Positions 25,478-33,538 of a DNA stretch of 64,000 bases are shown in pieces; position 1 is the first letter of the stretch, and the number at the start of each line of letters is the position of its first letter. The translations under genes and the position numbers were made by a program. This DNA is from CAWEBF01 sp963807235 (GTDB lineage Bacteria; Acidobacteriota; Vicinamibacteria; Vicinamibacterales; UBA2999). The notes beneath the pieces were generated by a model. That model made no database searches. It saw nothing but the letters and a program-made list of their open reading frames with translations, and had not been told where the DNA came from. The stretch is taken from contig CAWEBF010000021.1 in the NCBI GenBank assembly GCA_963807235.1, positions 43,436 to 107,435 on the forward strand. Direction: 5' to 3'.

Positions 25478-25501
25478 GTGTGCGGTTCCTCGCTGTCTAC
25501 C

Positions 25502-25522
25502 GGAACGGCTTAACGCCGTTCC
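25502..25522 (-). terminator. perfect hairpin after the haem/propeller gene
   Basis: GGAACGGC-TTAAC-GCCGTTCC is a perfect 8-bp stem with a 5-base loop, one base after the stop codon of the minus-strand gene that ends at 25523. There is no T-run, so it may be a weak terminator or an RNA-stabilising hairpin. Confidence 0.55.
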
Positions 25523-27194
25523 TTAGTCGAGCGGTTCCAGCTTGACGATGGACGCGCCGTGGTTGTTGCCCACCCAGAAAGTCACCGGCGTCGTGCGGTC
25601 GTCCACCCACACGCGCCGGACGTTGGTCTGGCGTGGCAGCAGGTACTCGATCATCTGCCCGGTCGCCGGGTTCAGCCGGACGATGCGGTCGTTGTATTCG
25701 TTGCCCGACCACGCGGTGCCCGTGCGATCGGCGGTGACGTCGTACGGCCATCCCTGCGTCGGGGGCCGCCACTCCTTGAACTGCCTGGTCTTCGTATCGA
25801 ACATCCCGATGCGGTCGCCGCGGTTTTCGCCGAACCACAGCCGCTCTTCGGCATCCATCATGCCGCGCCGCGGCCCGGAACCGGGCGTCGGCGTCTTGAA
25901 CATCGTGATGGCGCCGGTCTTCGCGTCGATCCGGCCCACCTCCTCGGCGCCGAGCGGCAGATACCACCCGTTGTTGTCCTTGTCGGGCACGATGTCGTAC
26001 ACGTTGGGGCGCGGGATCGGATACGGGGCGAACACCTCGAACGCGCCCGTCTTCACGTCGAGCCGCAGGATCGTGTAGGTGCCGGCGTCCTGCAGCCACA
26101 CCTTGCCGTCCACCTTGTGGCGTCCCGGGCCCACCTGGTTCATCTGCACGTGATCGCCGTTGAGATGCGGCGGCAGGCTCCAGACCTGGAACTTCTCGGT
26201 CTTCGTGTCGAACTTCGCGATGCCGCCCTGGAACTGCATCCCGAGCCACAGGTTCTCGTCCTCGTCGAACCGCATGCCCAGGATGCCCTTCGGCGCCGCG
26301 GGCTTGAGCGTCGGCACCGTGTACTCGGTGACCTTCCCGGTCGTCGCGTCCATCTTGCCGATGATCTGTTCGCCGAACGCCGCGTACCAGACGGTGCCCG
26401 ACGAATCCACGATCACGTCGTGGGGCTGCCGCGTGCGGGCGGGCAGGTCGTACTCGGTGTAGATCACCCGCGTGGCGGCGCCGCTCGGCCGCGGAAACGT
26501 CTTGAGGGCGTAGCTCCAGGCTGTGCCGGTGCCAAGGTTCAAGCGTACTGAGATATTCGGCTTGCCGTCGCCAGGTCTGTAGCTGCTGCTCGCGGGACAC
26601 GGTGCCGGCGCCCACCCGTGGAGCAGGCGTCCGCTGCGGCATCAAGGGAAAGGCCAGGGGCGGGTAGCCCGTCATCCGCTCCACGACCTTCGTGAAGGAT
26701 TCGGCGTTGTGCTTGGAGCGCGTCACCAGCTCCAGCGTGTGACAGTGCGCGCACCCGCGCACGGATGCTCGCTCCTGGTCGGTGCCGGGAAAGCTGGCCA
26801 GCCATTCCGAGTTGGTGAGCTGCGCGCCCAGGTTCTGCGTCTTGCGCAGCGTCAGGTTCGCGGTGGCGCCTGCCGTGCCCACCGACACCGTGGGCTCGCT
26901 GGCCAGGTCGTAGCCAATGGCGCGGATGGCCACGCCGTAGCTTCCCGGCGCGAGCCGGGCCCGCGGGAACTGGTAACGTCCGTCGCGGCCGGTGACCACC
27001 GTCGTCGCGCGTTTCGTGCCGGCCTGCTTGACCGTGACGAGGACGCCCTCCATGGCGCCTTCTTCGGTGGAGGACACGATGCCGCTCAGCGCGACGTCAT
27101 GTGCGGGTGACTGGGCAAGTGCGGGTGGCTCGACGTGCTGGGCCAGGACGAAGAGCGAGGCGGCCGACGCGAGCAACCACAATCGGGCGTGCAT
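25523..27194 (-). CDS. carboxypeptidase-regulatory domain + c-type haem + Vgb-like propeller protein (one frameshift)
   Basis: The ATG at 27194 follows a strong AGGAGGTCACC site. The signal peptide ends near ALAQ (residue 28). Residues 35-115 are a carboxypeptidase-regulatory domain (LSGIVSSTEEGAMEGVLVTV, RDGRYQFPRARLAPG). Then GCAHCHTLE gives a single CxxCH haem c site. After a break near 26535 the frame continues as a streptogramin-lyase-like propeller: YTEYDLPARTRQPHDVIVDS, GTVWYAAFGEQIIGKMD, ENLWLGMQFQGG and ending NHGASIVKLEPLD. The propeller resembles virginiamycin B lyase, but that activity is not implied. The mix suggests an extracellular oxidoreductase or sensor. It is followed by the lectin gene. 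Confidence 0.82.
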
Positions 27195-27737
27195 GGTGAC
27201 CTCCTGTGCGCGGGGCGACGCGGCCGGCGGCCCCGGCCGCCGCCGACGCAGCCGGCGCGCGCTTATTCTCGCCGCGGATTAGCGGGCGGTGGACGATCGA
27301 CGCTTCGACTTCCAGCGTCCGGAGCAGGGTGGGCGTAGCGAGACGCCGTTGATCGACTGGTCCGCGCGCCGAGCCGAGTCGGACGCGCCGAGCAGGGCGG
27401 TGCCGTTCGACGTTGGCAGGCTCGGGTGCTTGCACTGCCGCGCGCAGATGCTCGTCGCGCGGGTTCAGCGCCGCCAGGCTGAATTAGCAGATGCGGCTGC
27501 ACCTCCCGCGTCGCAACCACAGCACGGCGGTGGGGCTTCTTCATCGCGGTCGCGAAGGTGGCTTCCGGCTGCGTCTAGACGACGACGGCATCTTGCCCGC
27601 CGAATCGAGCTGTGCGCCGCCGGCGATCTCGGCGGCGACGGCCTGGAGCTGTATTCCACATCGACGGCCAGAGGATCGCGGACGAGCGCGGAGATTTCGT
27701 TTTCGCCGTGGAGCTTGCGCAGCATGGAGAACGAGCA
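27195..27737. other. 543-base stretch without a convincing gene
   Basis: No frame here gives a protein with recognisable domains. A minus-strand fragment beginning at about 27725 (MLRKLHGENEISALVRDPLA) and a plus-strand fragment (FHIDGQRIADERGDFVFAVE) both look weakly coding but soon lose the pattern. The stretch may hold remnants of a gene that followed the broken chlorite-dismutase-like gene. Confidence 0.4.
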
Positions 27738-28302
27738 TCATCCCTGCTCGAGCCGGATCTCCGTCTCGCGGCTCACGTAGCGCCACTCGGGCGTGCGCCG
27801 CAGCCGCTCCAGCAGATCGTCGAAGGCCGCCGCATCCTAGGCGTGAACTCGAACCAGCGTCGAGGAAGTCGAATGGCTCGGGGCTTCCGAGGTCGCGGCA
27901 GTGGTGAAGGCGCCGAGCGACGGCCGGCAGGTAATCCATGCCGATGCGGATGTGTCCCGACGTCTCCTCGAAAATCTGCCGCCGTTCGTCCTGCGTCAGC
28001 CCCCACCACTCCTCGTTCTTGGAGATTGGGATCAGCGCCGCGCACGTCGCCTCCGGCCGCCCAGGCCTTGCTGAACGCCGACCAGTCCGGTCTTCTCGGG
28101 CCGCGTAACGTAGCGCTCGTTGCTCGTCAGGCCGCGGAGTGTCCATGCCGAGCTGCCCGATGGCTGATTACCCGGCTCCACGCGAAGGTGCGACGCGGCG
28201 GCCAGCGGGCTCGCCGGCTAGGGCGCGGCTACCGACGATCCGCCAGGGCCCGTCGCTGCCGCCGATGAAGGAGAAGAGACGGCCGCCCGCGCCGGTGGTC
28301 AC
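27738..28302 (-). pseudogene. chlorite dismutase/HemQ-family protein (broken by frameshifts)
   Basis: Pieces in three frames assemble into a chlorite-dismutase-family protein (PF06778): RLFSFIGGSDGPWRIVGSRA, AWTLRGLTSNERYVTRPEKT, AALIPISKNEEWWGLTQDER, HIRIGMDYLPAVARRLHHCR and WFEFTP, ending with a RLEQG-like tail at the TGA at 27738-27740. The His in ARRLHHCRDLG is the expected haem ligand. Family members either break down chlorite or, as HemQ, decarboxylate coproheme in haem synthesis; the sequence does not decide. The GTG at 28302 is a likely start. Breaks lie near 28060, 28140 and 27840. Whether it is a true pseudogene or a run of sequencing errors cannot be told here. Confidence 0.75.
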
Positions 28303-28312
28303 CGTTGCGATG

Positions 28313-29609
28313 TTAGCAGGCGGCACGTACAGGCACGTCGATGGCGTGGACGACGTTGAACGGTGTGCCGTCCCAGGTCGGGCAGCGTTCGCGGCGTGAT
28401 GGCGATGCCGTTGGCCGCCAGACAATCAATCGTCGGGGCAAGCGGGTTCGCGAGGTCGAAGTGCGGCGCCGGCGGACGAGGCGGAGTAGCGCACCATCGG
28501 GTGGAAGAAGGAGACAGTCGCGTCCGGCTGGCGCTCGCAGCGTGAAACCGCCCTCGTGAACGAGCCGATGGTGGCGCCGGCACAGCAACACCAGGTTGTC
28601 GAGGCTCGTCGGCCGCCATCCATCCAGTGCTCGATGTGATGGGCGTCACACCGCCTGGCCGAGCAGGCCGGAAACTGGCAGCGCGTGTCGCGGGCACTCA
28701 GCGCTCGGCGAATCGCCGAGGGAATCGTCCGGGTCTTGCGGCCGACGTCGAGCACCTGGCCGTCGGCGTCGTGCTGCATCCGGACGACGCCGGCATCGCA
28801 GGCGAGGCGTCTTGACGTTTCCGCGGAAACGTGGATGGCCGCAGTCGTCTACCTCGAGGGCGCCGTCGAACGGCGACGTCGCTCGTCCTCGGATCGTGGC
28901 GTGGCATCAACGTGCAGCACCACCTGGTACCGGTCCCCGGCGGTCCCGGCGTCTAGGTCGGCGGCGAGCGCGACTTCGGCCAGTCGCCCCAAGCGCGTCG
29001 GCCCGCCGTTGCCGCCCATCGACGTCATCTACCAGGCGGCCAACCTTGGGCGCGGCCTTGGCTTCGCGAAACAGTTGGTCTTCCGCCGCGTTCAGGGCCC
29101 GGATGACCACCGCGCCAATCTCCGGCGTAAGCCGCCCACGCAGCACCACCATGCCGTCGTCGTCGATCCAGGTCGTCAGGTGTCGAGACAGGTGCCGCGC
29201 ATCGGCCTGCTGGGCCGCGATCACGCGGTCCACGCGGCGCCACGCTCGGACGATGCGCTCCACGTGCGATGCCGTACCAGCCATCGCCACATCCAGGAGC
29301 TTCTGTTCAGTCTCCGGCGTCGCCACCCGCGTGACGGCGCGGACCTTGGCATACGACAGCGCGCCGCGTTGCATCGCCGCACTGATCAGCGGCAAGCCCG
29401 GGCAGCGCTCGCGCCACCCGCACTTTCTCGCGCGCCGCTCCCATATCGATGCCCGTGCGCCAACTGAGCCAGTGGGCACAGGAGAGGAAGCCGTTATTCC
29501 AGCCGGCTTCCGCGTCGAACTCTCGGAGCATGACGAGCAGCTCGTAGGTGGCGGCGTGAATGCGCCCGGCCAGGACGGCGATGGCTTCGCCGAGGGCGTC
29601 GATCGGCAT
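28313..29609 (-). pseudogene. DUF222 (13E12-type) HNH endonuclease, broken by frameshifts
   Basis: Fragments in all three frames line up as one DUF222-HNH protein: MPIDALGEAIAVLAGRIHAA, AGWNNGFLSCAHWLSWRTG, SYAKVRAVTRVATPETEQKL, TWIDDDGMVVLRGRLTPE, DLDAGTAGDRYQVVLHVDA, TRTIPSAIRRALSARDTRCQ, then the HNH region DAHHIEHWMDGG and VLLCRRHHRLVHEGGF. The ATG at 29609 starts it and the stop is near 28313. At least four breaks are needed, more than in any other gene here. DUF222-HNH proteins are most common in Actinobacteria and behave like mobile repeats, so transfer is likely. The HNH residues look intact. Confidence 0.8.
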
Positions 29610-29734
29610 GGGGTTGTCGCGGGTGGCGTCGAGCGGAGTCGAGTGGCGTCATGCCGCATCGTAACGCCGTGATTTTCGACGGCTCTCGCAGGCTCGACAG
29701 CGCAGCGATCGCGCCGCGGATGATCGCCGATCGT

Positions 29735-29905
29735 TCAGCTCGCATACCGATCGCGCGCCACGTCGCCAACGCACGCGTGCAAGAAGGTGTCTACGCGTCG
29801 GTCAACGCACGGCGCCGAAGCGCGACTTCGGATCGTGTCAAGCGCAAAACCATCTGGCATGAACATTTCGTGCTGAAATGCGCACCAGTAGAGCGTCTTG
29901 GCCAT
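29735..29905 (-). CDS. small hypothetical protein
   Basis: A possible 56-residue protein (MAKTLYWCAFQHEMFMPDGF at the start) lies 38 bases after the MFS gene on the same strand, with a weak CAGGAA site upstream. It has no signal peptide, membrane helix or recognised domain. Its length and context make it plausible, but it could be chance. Confidence 0.35.
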   Translation of the reverse strand: MAKTLYWCAFQHEMFMPDGFALDTIRSRASAPCVDRRVDTFLHACVGDVARDRYAS

Positions 29906-29943
29906 CGTGTGTTCCTGCGGATCGCGGGCGCCCGTGAGAGACG

Positions 29944-31305
29944 TCAGGCCTTCGCCGGGCTCAGCGCCGCGGTGGTCGTGGCCCTGCCGCCCTGGCACTG
30001 TTCCTCGGCGTGCGCCAGGTCGGCCTTGAGCGTCCTGGTGCCCAGCACGTAGTGCAGGGCGGACCACACGTTCACGATGCCCACGATCGCCAACGCATAC
30101 CGCAGCGACTGCGCGCCGTACGCCGGCGCCAGCTGGTCGCTGATGTTGCCGGCGATCAGCGGCCCGAGACCGTAGCCGATGATCGTCTGCACGAAGAGCA
30201 GCAGCGAGCTGGCCACCGATCGCATGCGCAGCGTGGCCAGCGCCTGCGTCATCATGAAGGCCGGTCCGAAGAACACGGCGGACAGGAAGGTCATCACCGC
30301 AAACGACTGCAAGGCAGGTGTCAGGCCACCGGATAGATACGCGAGGAATTGGAACGGCACCACGGCCAGCGTGGCAACGGCCGGCACCCACAGGTACCAG
30401 CGCTTGTCGTTGGTGCGCACGCTCAGCTTGTCCGACAGGTACCCTCCCAGAAAGGTTCCCAGCCCGCTGAGGACGGCGAAGATCGTGAGCCAGTTGGCCG
30501 CGGCGGACGCCGTCAACTGGTGGGAGCGAATCAGGAACGCCGCGTTGAAGGCGCTGCTCGCGTACCACGCCACCGCGTGCAGGGCCGTCGCGAGGCACAG
30601 ATGGCGGAACGCCGGCCGCCGCCACAGCACGGCCAAGGCCTCGAAGAGCCCCGGCACTTCGGCCGGCGGACGCACCGTGCCGGCGTGATCGGACAACCCG
30701 CGCGGCGGCTCCTTGATCGTCAGGTAGACCAGGGCCGACACGAGCAGTCCCGGCAGCCCGACCAGGACGAACGTGGTCCGCCAGCCATAGGCCTGCACCG
30801 CCTGGCCCGAGACGAAGTTGCCCAGCGCCGTGCCGAACGGGACGCCGAGGGCGAAGATCGCGAACGCGCGGCCGCGCTCGGTCTTCGGAAAGTAGTCGGA
30901 GATGAGCGAATGCGAGGGCGGACTGCCGCCGGCTTCGCCGATGGCCGTGCCCACCCGCGTGGCGAACAGCATGCCGAAGTTCACAGCCGTGCCGCAGAGC
31001 GCCGTCATGCCGCTCCACACGGCGATGGAGACCGCCAGCACGTTGCGGCGGCTGGAGCGGTCGGCCAGCGCGGCAATCGGGATCCCCATCGTCGAATAGA
31101 AAACCGCGAAGGCGATGCCGGTCAGAAGCCCCAGCTGGGTGTCGCTGGCGCCGAACTCCGCTTTGATGGACTGCAGCGAGACCGCGAGGACCGACGAGCG
31201 GTCCATGACGTTGACCACGTAGGCCAGGAACAGGATGCCCAGCACGTAATGGCGGTACCACCACGCGGTCATCAGGCCGACGCCCGTGCTGAGACTCGTG
31301 TTCAT
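29944..31305 (-). CDS. MFS transporter
   Basis: A 453-residue major facilitator with about 12 hydrophobic helices. The loop 2-3 signature is present as GIPIAALADRSSRRNVLAVS, and TERGRAFAIFALGVPFGTALG follows in the middle of the first half; the start of helix 1 (YVLGILFLAYVVNVMDRSSV) is typical of spinster-like or hexuronate-like members. The substrate cannot be inferred. The ATG at 31305 is preferred because a perfect 13-bp inverted repeat lies directly upstream and would otherwise fall inside the coding region; an ATG at 31332 is the alternative. Confidence 0.9.
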   Translation of the reverse strand: MNTSLSTGVGLMTAWWYRHYVLGILFLAYVVNVMDRSSVLAVSLQSIKAEFGASDTQLGLLTGIAFAVFYSTMGIPIAALADRSSRRNVLAVSIAVWSGMTALCGTAVNFGMLFATRVGTAIGEAGGSPPSHSLISDYFPKTERGRAFAIFALGVPFGTALGNFVSGQAVQAYGWRTTFVLVGLPGLLVSALVYLTIKEPPRGLSDHAGTVRPPAEVPGLFEALAVLWRRPAFRHLCLATALHAVAWYASSAFNAAFLIRSHQLTASAAANWLTIFAVLSGLGTFLGGYLSDKLSVRTNDKRWYLWVPAVATLAVVPFQFLAYLSGGLTPALQSFAVMTFLSAVFFGPAFMMTQALATLRMRSVASSLLLFVQTIIGYGLGPLIAGNISDQLAPAYGAQSLRYALAIVGIVNVWSALHYVLGTRTLKADLAHAEEQCQGGRATTTAALSPAKA

Positions 31306-31343
31306 CGGTCGAAGCGATAGATTATTCCTCATCGCTTCGACCG
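31306..31343. promoter_or_regulatory. perfect 13-bp inverted repeat before the MFS gene
   Basis: CGGTCGAAGCGAT at 31306-31318 and ATCGCTTCGACCG at 31331-31343 form a perfect inverted repeat around a 12-base AT-rich centre (AGATTATTCCTC). It touches the MFS start codon and lies after the stop of the dihaem gene, so it may be an operator for the transporter or a terminator of the upstream operon. Confidence 0.6.
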
Positions 31344-31366
31344 CGGGGCCGCCGGAGGCGGCTCGC

Positions 31367-32224
31367 TTACGTGCAGCTGCTGCCTTTTCGCTCGCCACGT
31401 ACCCAGGCGGCCAGCATCTGCCATTCCGGGTCGTTGCGGTTCTGCCAGCGCCGGACCCCGTTGTGCGCGTACGAGCCGCCGCCGTCGGGGTGCAGCGGCT
31501 TCAGCAGAAAGCGGCTCCGCACGGGATCCCCGGCCACAATCAGTCGAGAGATGACAGTGAACGCCGCGCGCGCTTCTTGATCGTTCCACGTGGTGCGGCC
31601 CTCGCCCGCGAGCGGAGCGAACCCCATCGGCCCGCCGCCGTGGCAGTTGCTGCACCTGATGTGCCCCTCGCGAGGCGTCGCGAACACGTTCTGCACGCAG
31701 GCGCGGAAGAACTCGAAATCCACGGCCGGCTGCGGGGCCGGCACGTAGCGATCCGCCGGCAGGGTGCGGATCCAGTTCAGCACCGTCAGGTATTCGGGAT
31801 CGGTGCGCGAGGTCCAATACGTGCCGCCGGTATGCCCGGGGCCGCCCGCACGCGCCTCGAGCGGTTTCACCAGCAGCCGGCTGTTCTCTGGATTTCGCGT
31901 GTTCACGAGCGCCGTGATCATCTCGAAGTTCTTGCGCGACTGCGCCGGCGTCCATCCGGCGTCGGTCTCGGGCGTCTCGAGATCGAATCGCAGGCTGGTC
32001 TGCCAGGTGTGGCACATCACGCAGGCGGCAAGGCCCGGCGTCGTGCCGCCGCGGTCCTTCATGAAGATCGGTTCGATGGTCTTGCGGAACGAGTCGACGT
32101 CCCCCTGGCGCGGCGGCGCCGACGACGCGCCGCCCGCGGGCGCCTGGGCGCGTGATTCCACCGATGCGAGCGCAGCGAGGAAGACGGCGACCAACAAAGC
32201 CAACGTGCCGGTCATCGTTTTCAT
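31367..32224 (-). CDS. periplasmic dihaem c-type protein
   Basis: A 285-residue exported protein with two CxxCH haem sites, CVMCH near residue 68 and CSNCH near residue 192, each in a similar half (RTDPEYLTVLNWIRTLPADRY and RNDPEWQMLAAWVRGERKGS), so it looks like an internal duplication. The signal peptide ends near SRAQA (residue 28). It starts five bases after the stop of the propeller gene upstream, so the two form an operon. It probably passes electrons for that partner; the reaction is unknown. Confidence 0.82.
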   Translation of the reverse strand: MKTMTGTLALLVAVFLAALASVESRAQAPAGGASSAPPRQGDVDSFRKTIEPIFMKDRGGTTPGLAACVMCHTWQTSLRFDLETPETDAGWTPAQSRKNFEMITALVNTRNPENSRLLVKPLEARAGGPGHTGGTYWTSRTDPEYLTVLNWIRTLPADRYVPAPQPAVDFEFFRACVQNVFATPREGHIRCSNCHGGGPMGFAPLAGEGRTTWNDQEARAAFTVISRLIVAGDPVRSRFLLKPLHPDGGGSYAHNGVRRWQNRNDPEWQMLAAWVRGERKGSSCT

Positions 32225-32229
32225 GACGG

Positions 32230-33394
32230 CTACTCCCCGCCGCCTCGGGTGGAGTTGGCCGGGGGCGTAGCGTTGACGCGGTCGGGCGGCAGGATGGCGG
32301 TGCTGATCCGGGCCGGACGGGCGCCGGTCTTGATCTTGGCGACGATGGCCAGCTTCTTCAGGTCAACGGCCACGGTGTGGTCGGACCCGGATATCGCCAC
32401 GTACATGAACTTGCTGTCGGGTGTCGGCGTCATCCAGTTGGCCGTGGGCCCGACCTCTACGGCGCCGATGTACTTCAGGTCGGGGAGCGTCCAGCCGTAG
32501 ATGCGGCTGTCGAGGCGGCTCGACGCCCAAAGCGCGGACCTGTCCGGCAGGACCTCGAGGCCGTGCATGTCGCCGCCCTGAATTCCGTCGGCGTTCTGCT
32601 TCCAGAGCGGCAGCTTCGGCGGCCAGAGCATGTCCACGACCTTGCGCGTGTTCCAATCGATCACCCACACGGCGTTGATGCCCGTGACCTGCGCGAACAT
32701 CCGCTTGGTGGATCCGTCCGCGTTGGCCTCGAACGCCATCGGCCGCACCTCGTGGTTGTTGCGGCCGTACTGCTGATATCCCGTCAGTTCCATCCCCCAC
32801 ACGACCTCGTCCTTGACGGGATCGATCACCTGGATCGTCGGTTCCCCCGGCTTGTACCTCGCCGGAGAGACCAGCGATGACGAAGTTGTCGTCCGGCGTC
32901 ACGTAGGTGTTGTGCACGGGGTGATGAACCTCGATGCTGCGAAGGCGTTTGTGCGTGGCGATGTCAATCACGTCCACGACCGCGCGCTTGTCAGCCGTCC
33001 TGGCACGGATGCCCGCATAGATCTTCTTGTGCTTCTTGTTCACCACGATCTTGTTGGGATTACCGGAGAGCGGGATCTGCGTCACGAGCTGCAGCGTCTT
33101 CGTGTCGAACACGTCGACGGTATCCTCCGACTCGTTCGAGCAGTAGTAGTAAAGGCCGTCCGGGTGAGTCGTCAGATTGTGCGGGTTCGCACAGCCCCTG
33201 ATGAGTCCCGTCACCCTGTTGGTCGCGGGATCGATGATGTGATGGATGTTGCCCGCGTTGTTGCTCTGGAGTATGCGCACGGCCACCCCGTTGTAGGAGT
33301 CGAGCCGGGGCACGCCCTGAGCAGCCACGGCCGCGGCCGTCAGCGCCAGTCCGACAACGACCGGCAGGGCGTGAAACATCGGCGACTTCGTCAT
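32230..33394 (-). CDS. exported YncE/YVTN-like beta-propeller (one frameshift)
   Basis: A signal peptide (LPVVVGLALTAAAVAAQG) leads into a YVTN-type propeller: HIIDPATNRVTGLIRGCANP, HPDGLYYYCSNESEDTVDVF, GNPNKIVVNKKHKKIYAGIR. The frame breaks near 32855; the other frame continues IDPVKDEVVWGMELTGYQQY, GLEVLPDRSALWASSRLDSR and YVAISGSDHTVAVDLKKLAI and ends at 32230. It is followed by the dihaem gene in an operon. Propellers of this kind bind ligands or metals or act as scaffolds in the periplasm; no specific role is evident. Confidence 0.8.
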
Positions 33395-33538
33395 GGTGAC
33401 CCTCCTTCGCTAGCCTTTCCGTGGGCGGGACGATGGGCGGACGATAGCACGGCCAGGGCCTTCTGGATGCGGTTTCCGCCTTGACCGCCCCAGGCTCGGG
33501 GGATAGCCTTCCACACGGGACAACTGGAACACGCCCGT

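Noticed and set aside
27289..27780. Plus-strand frame of 163 codons
   Set aside because: No start signal, no domain, and it runs opposite the end of the chlorite-dismutase-like gene.
28685..29467. Plus-strand frame opposite the DUF222-HNH gene
   Set aside because: The minus strand carries clear DUF222 and HNH motifs; the plus frame is their shadow.
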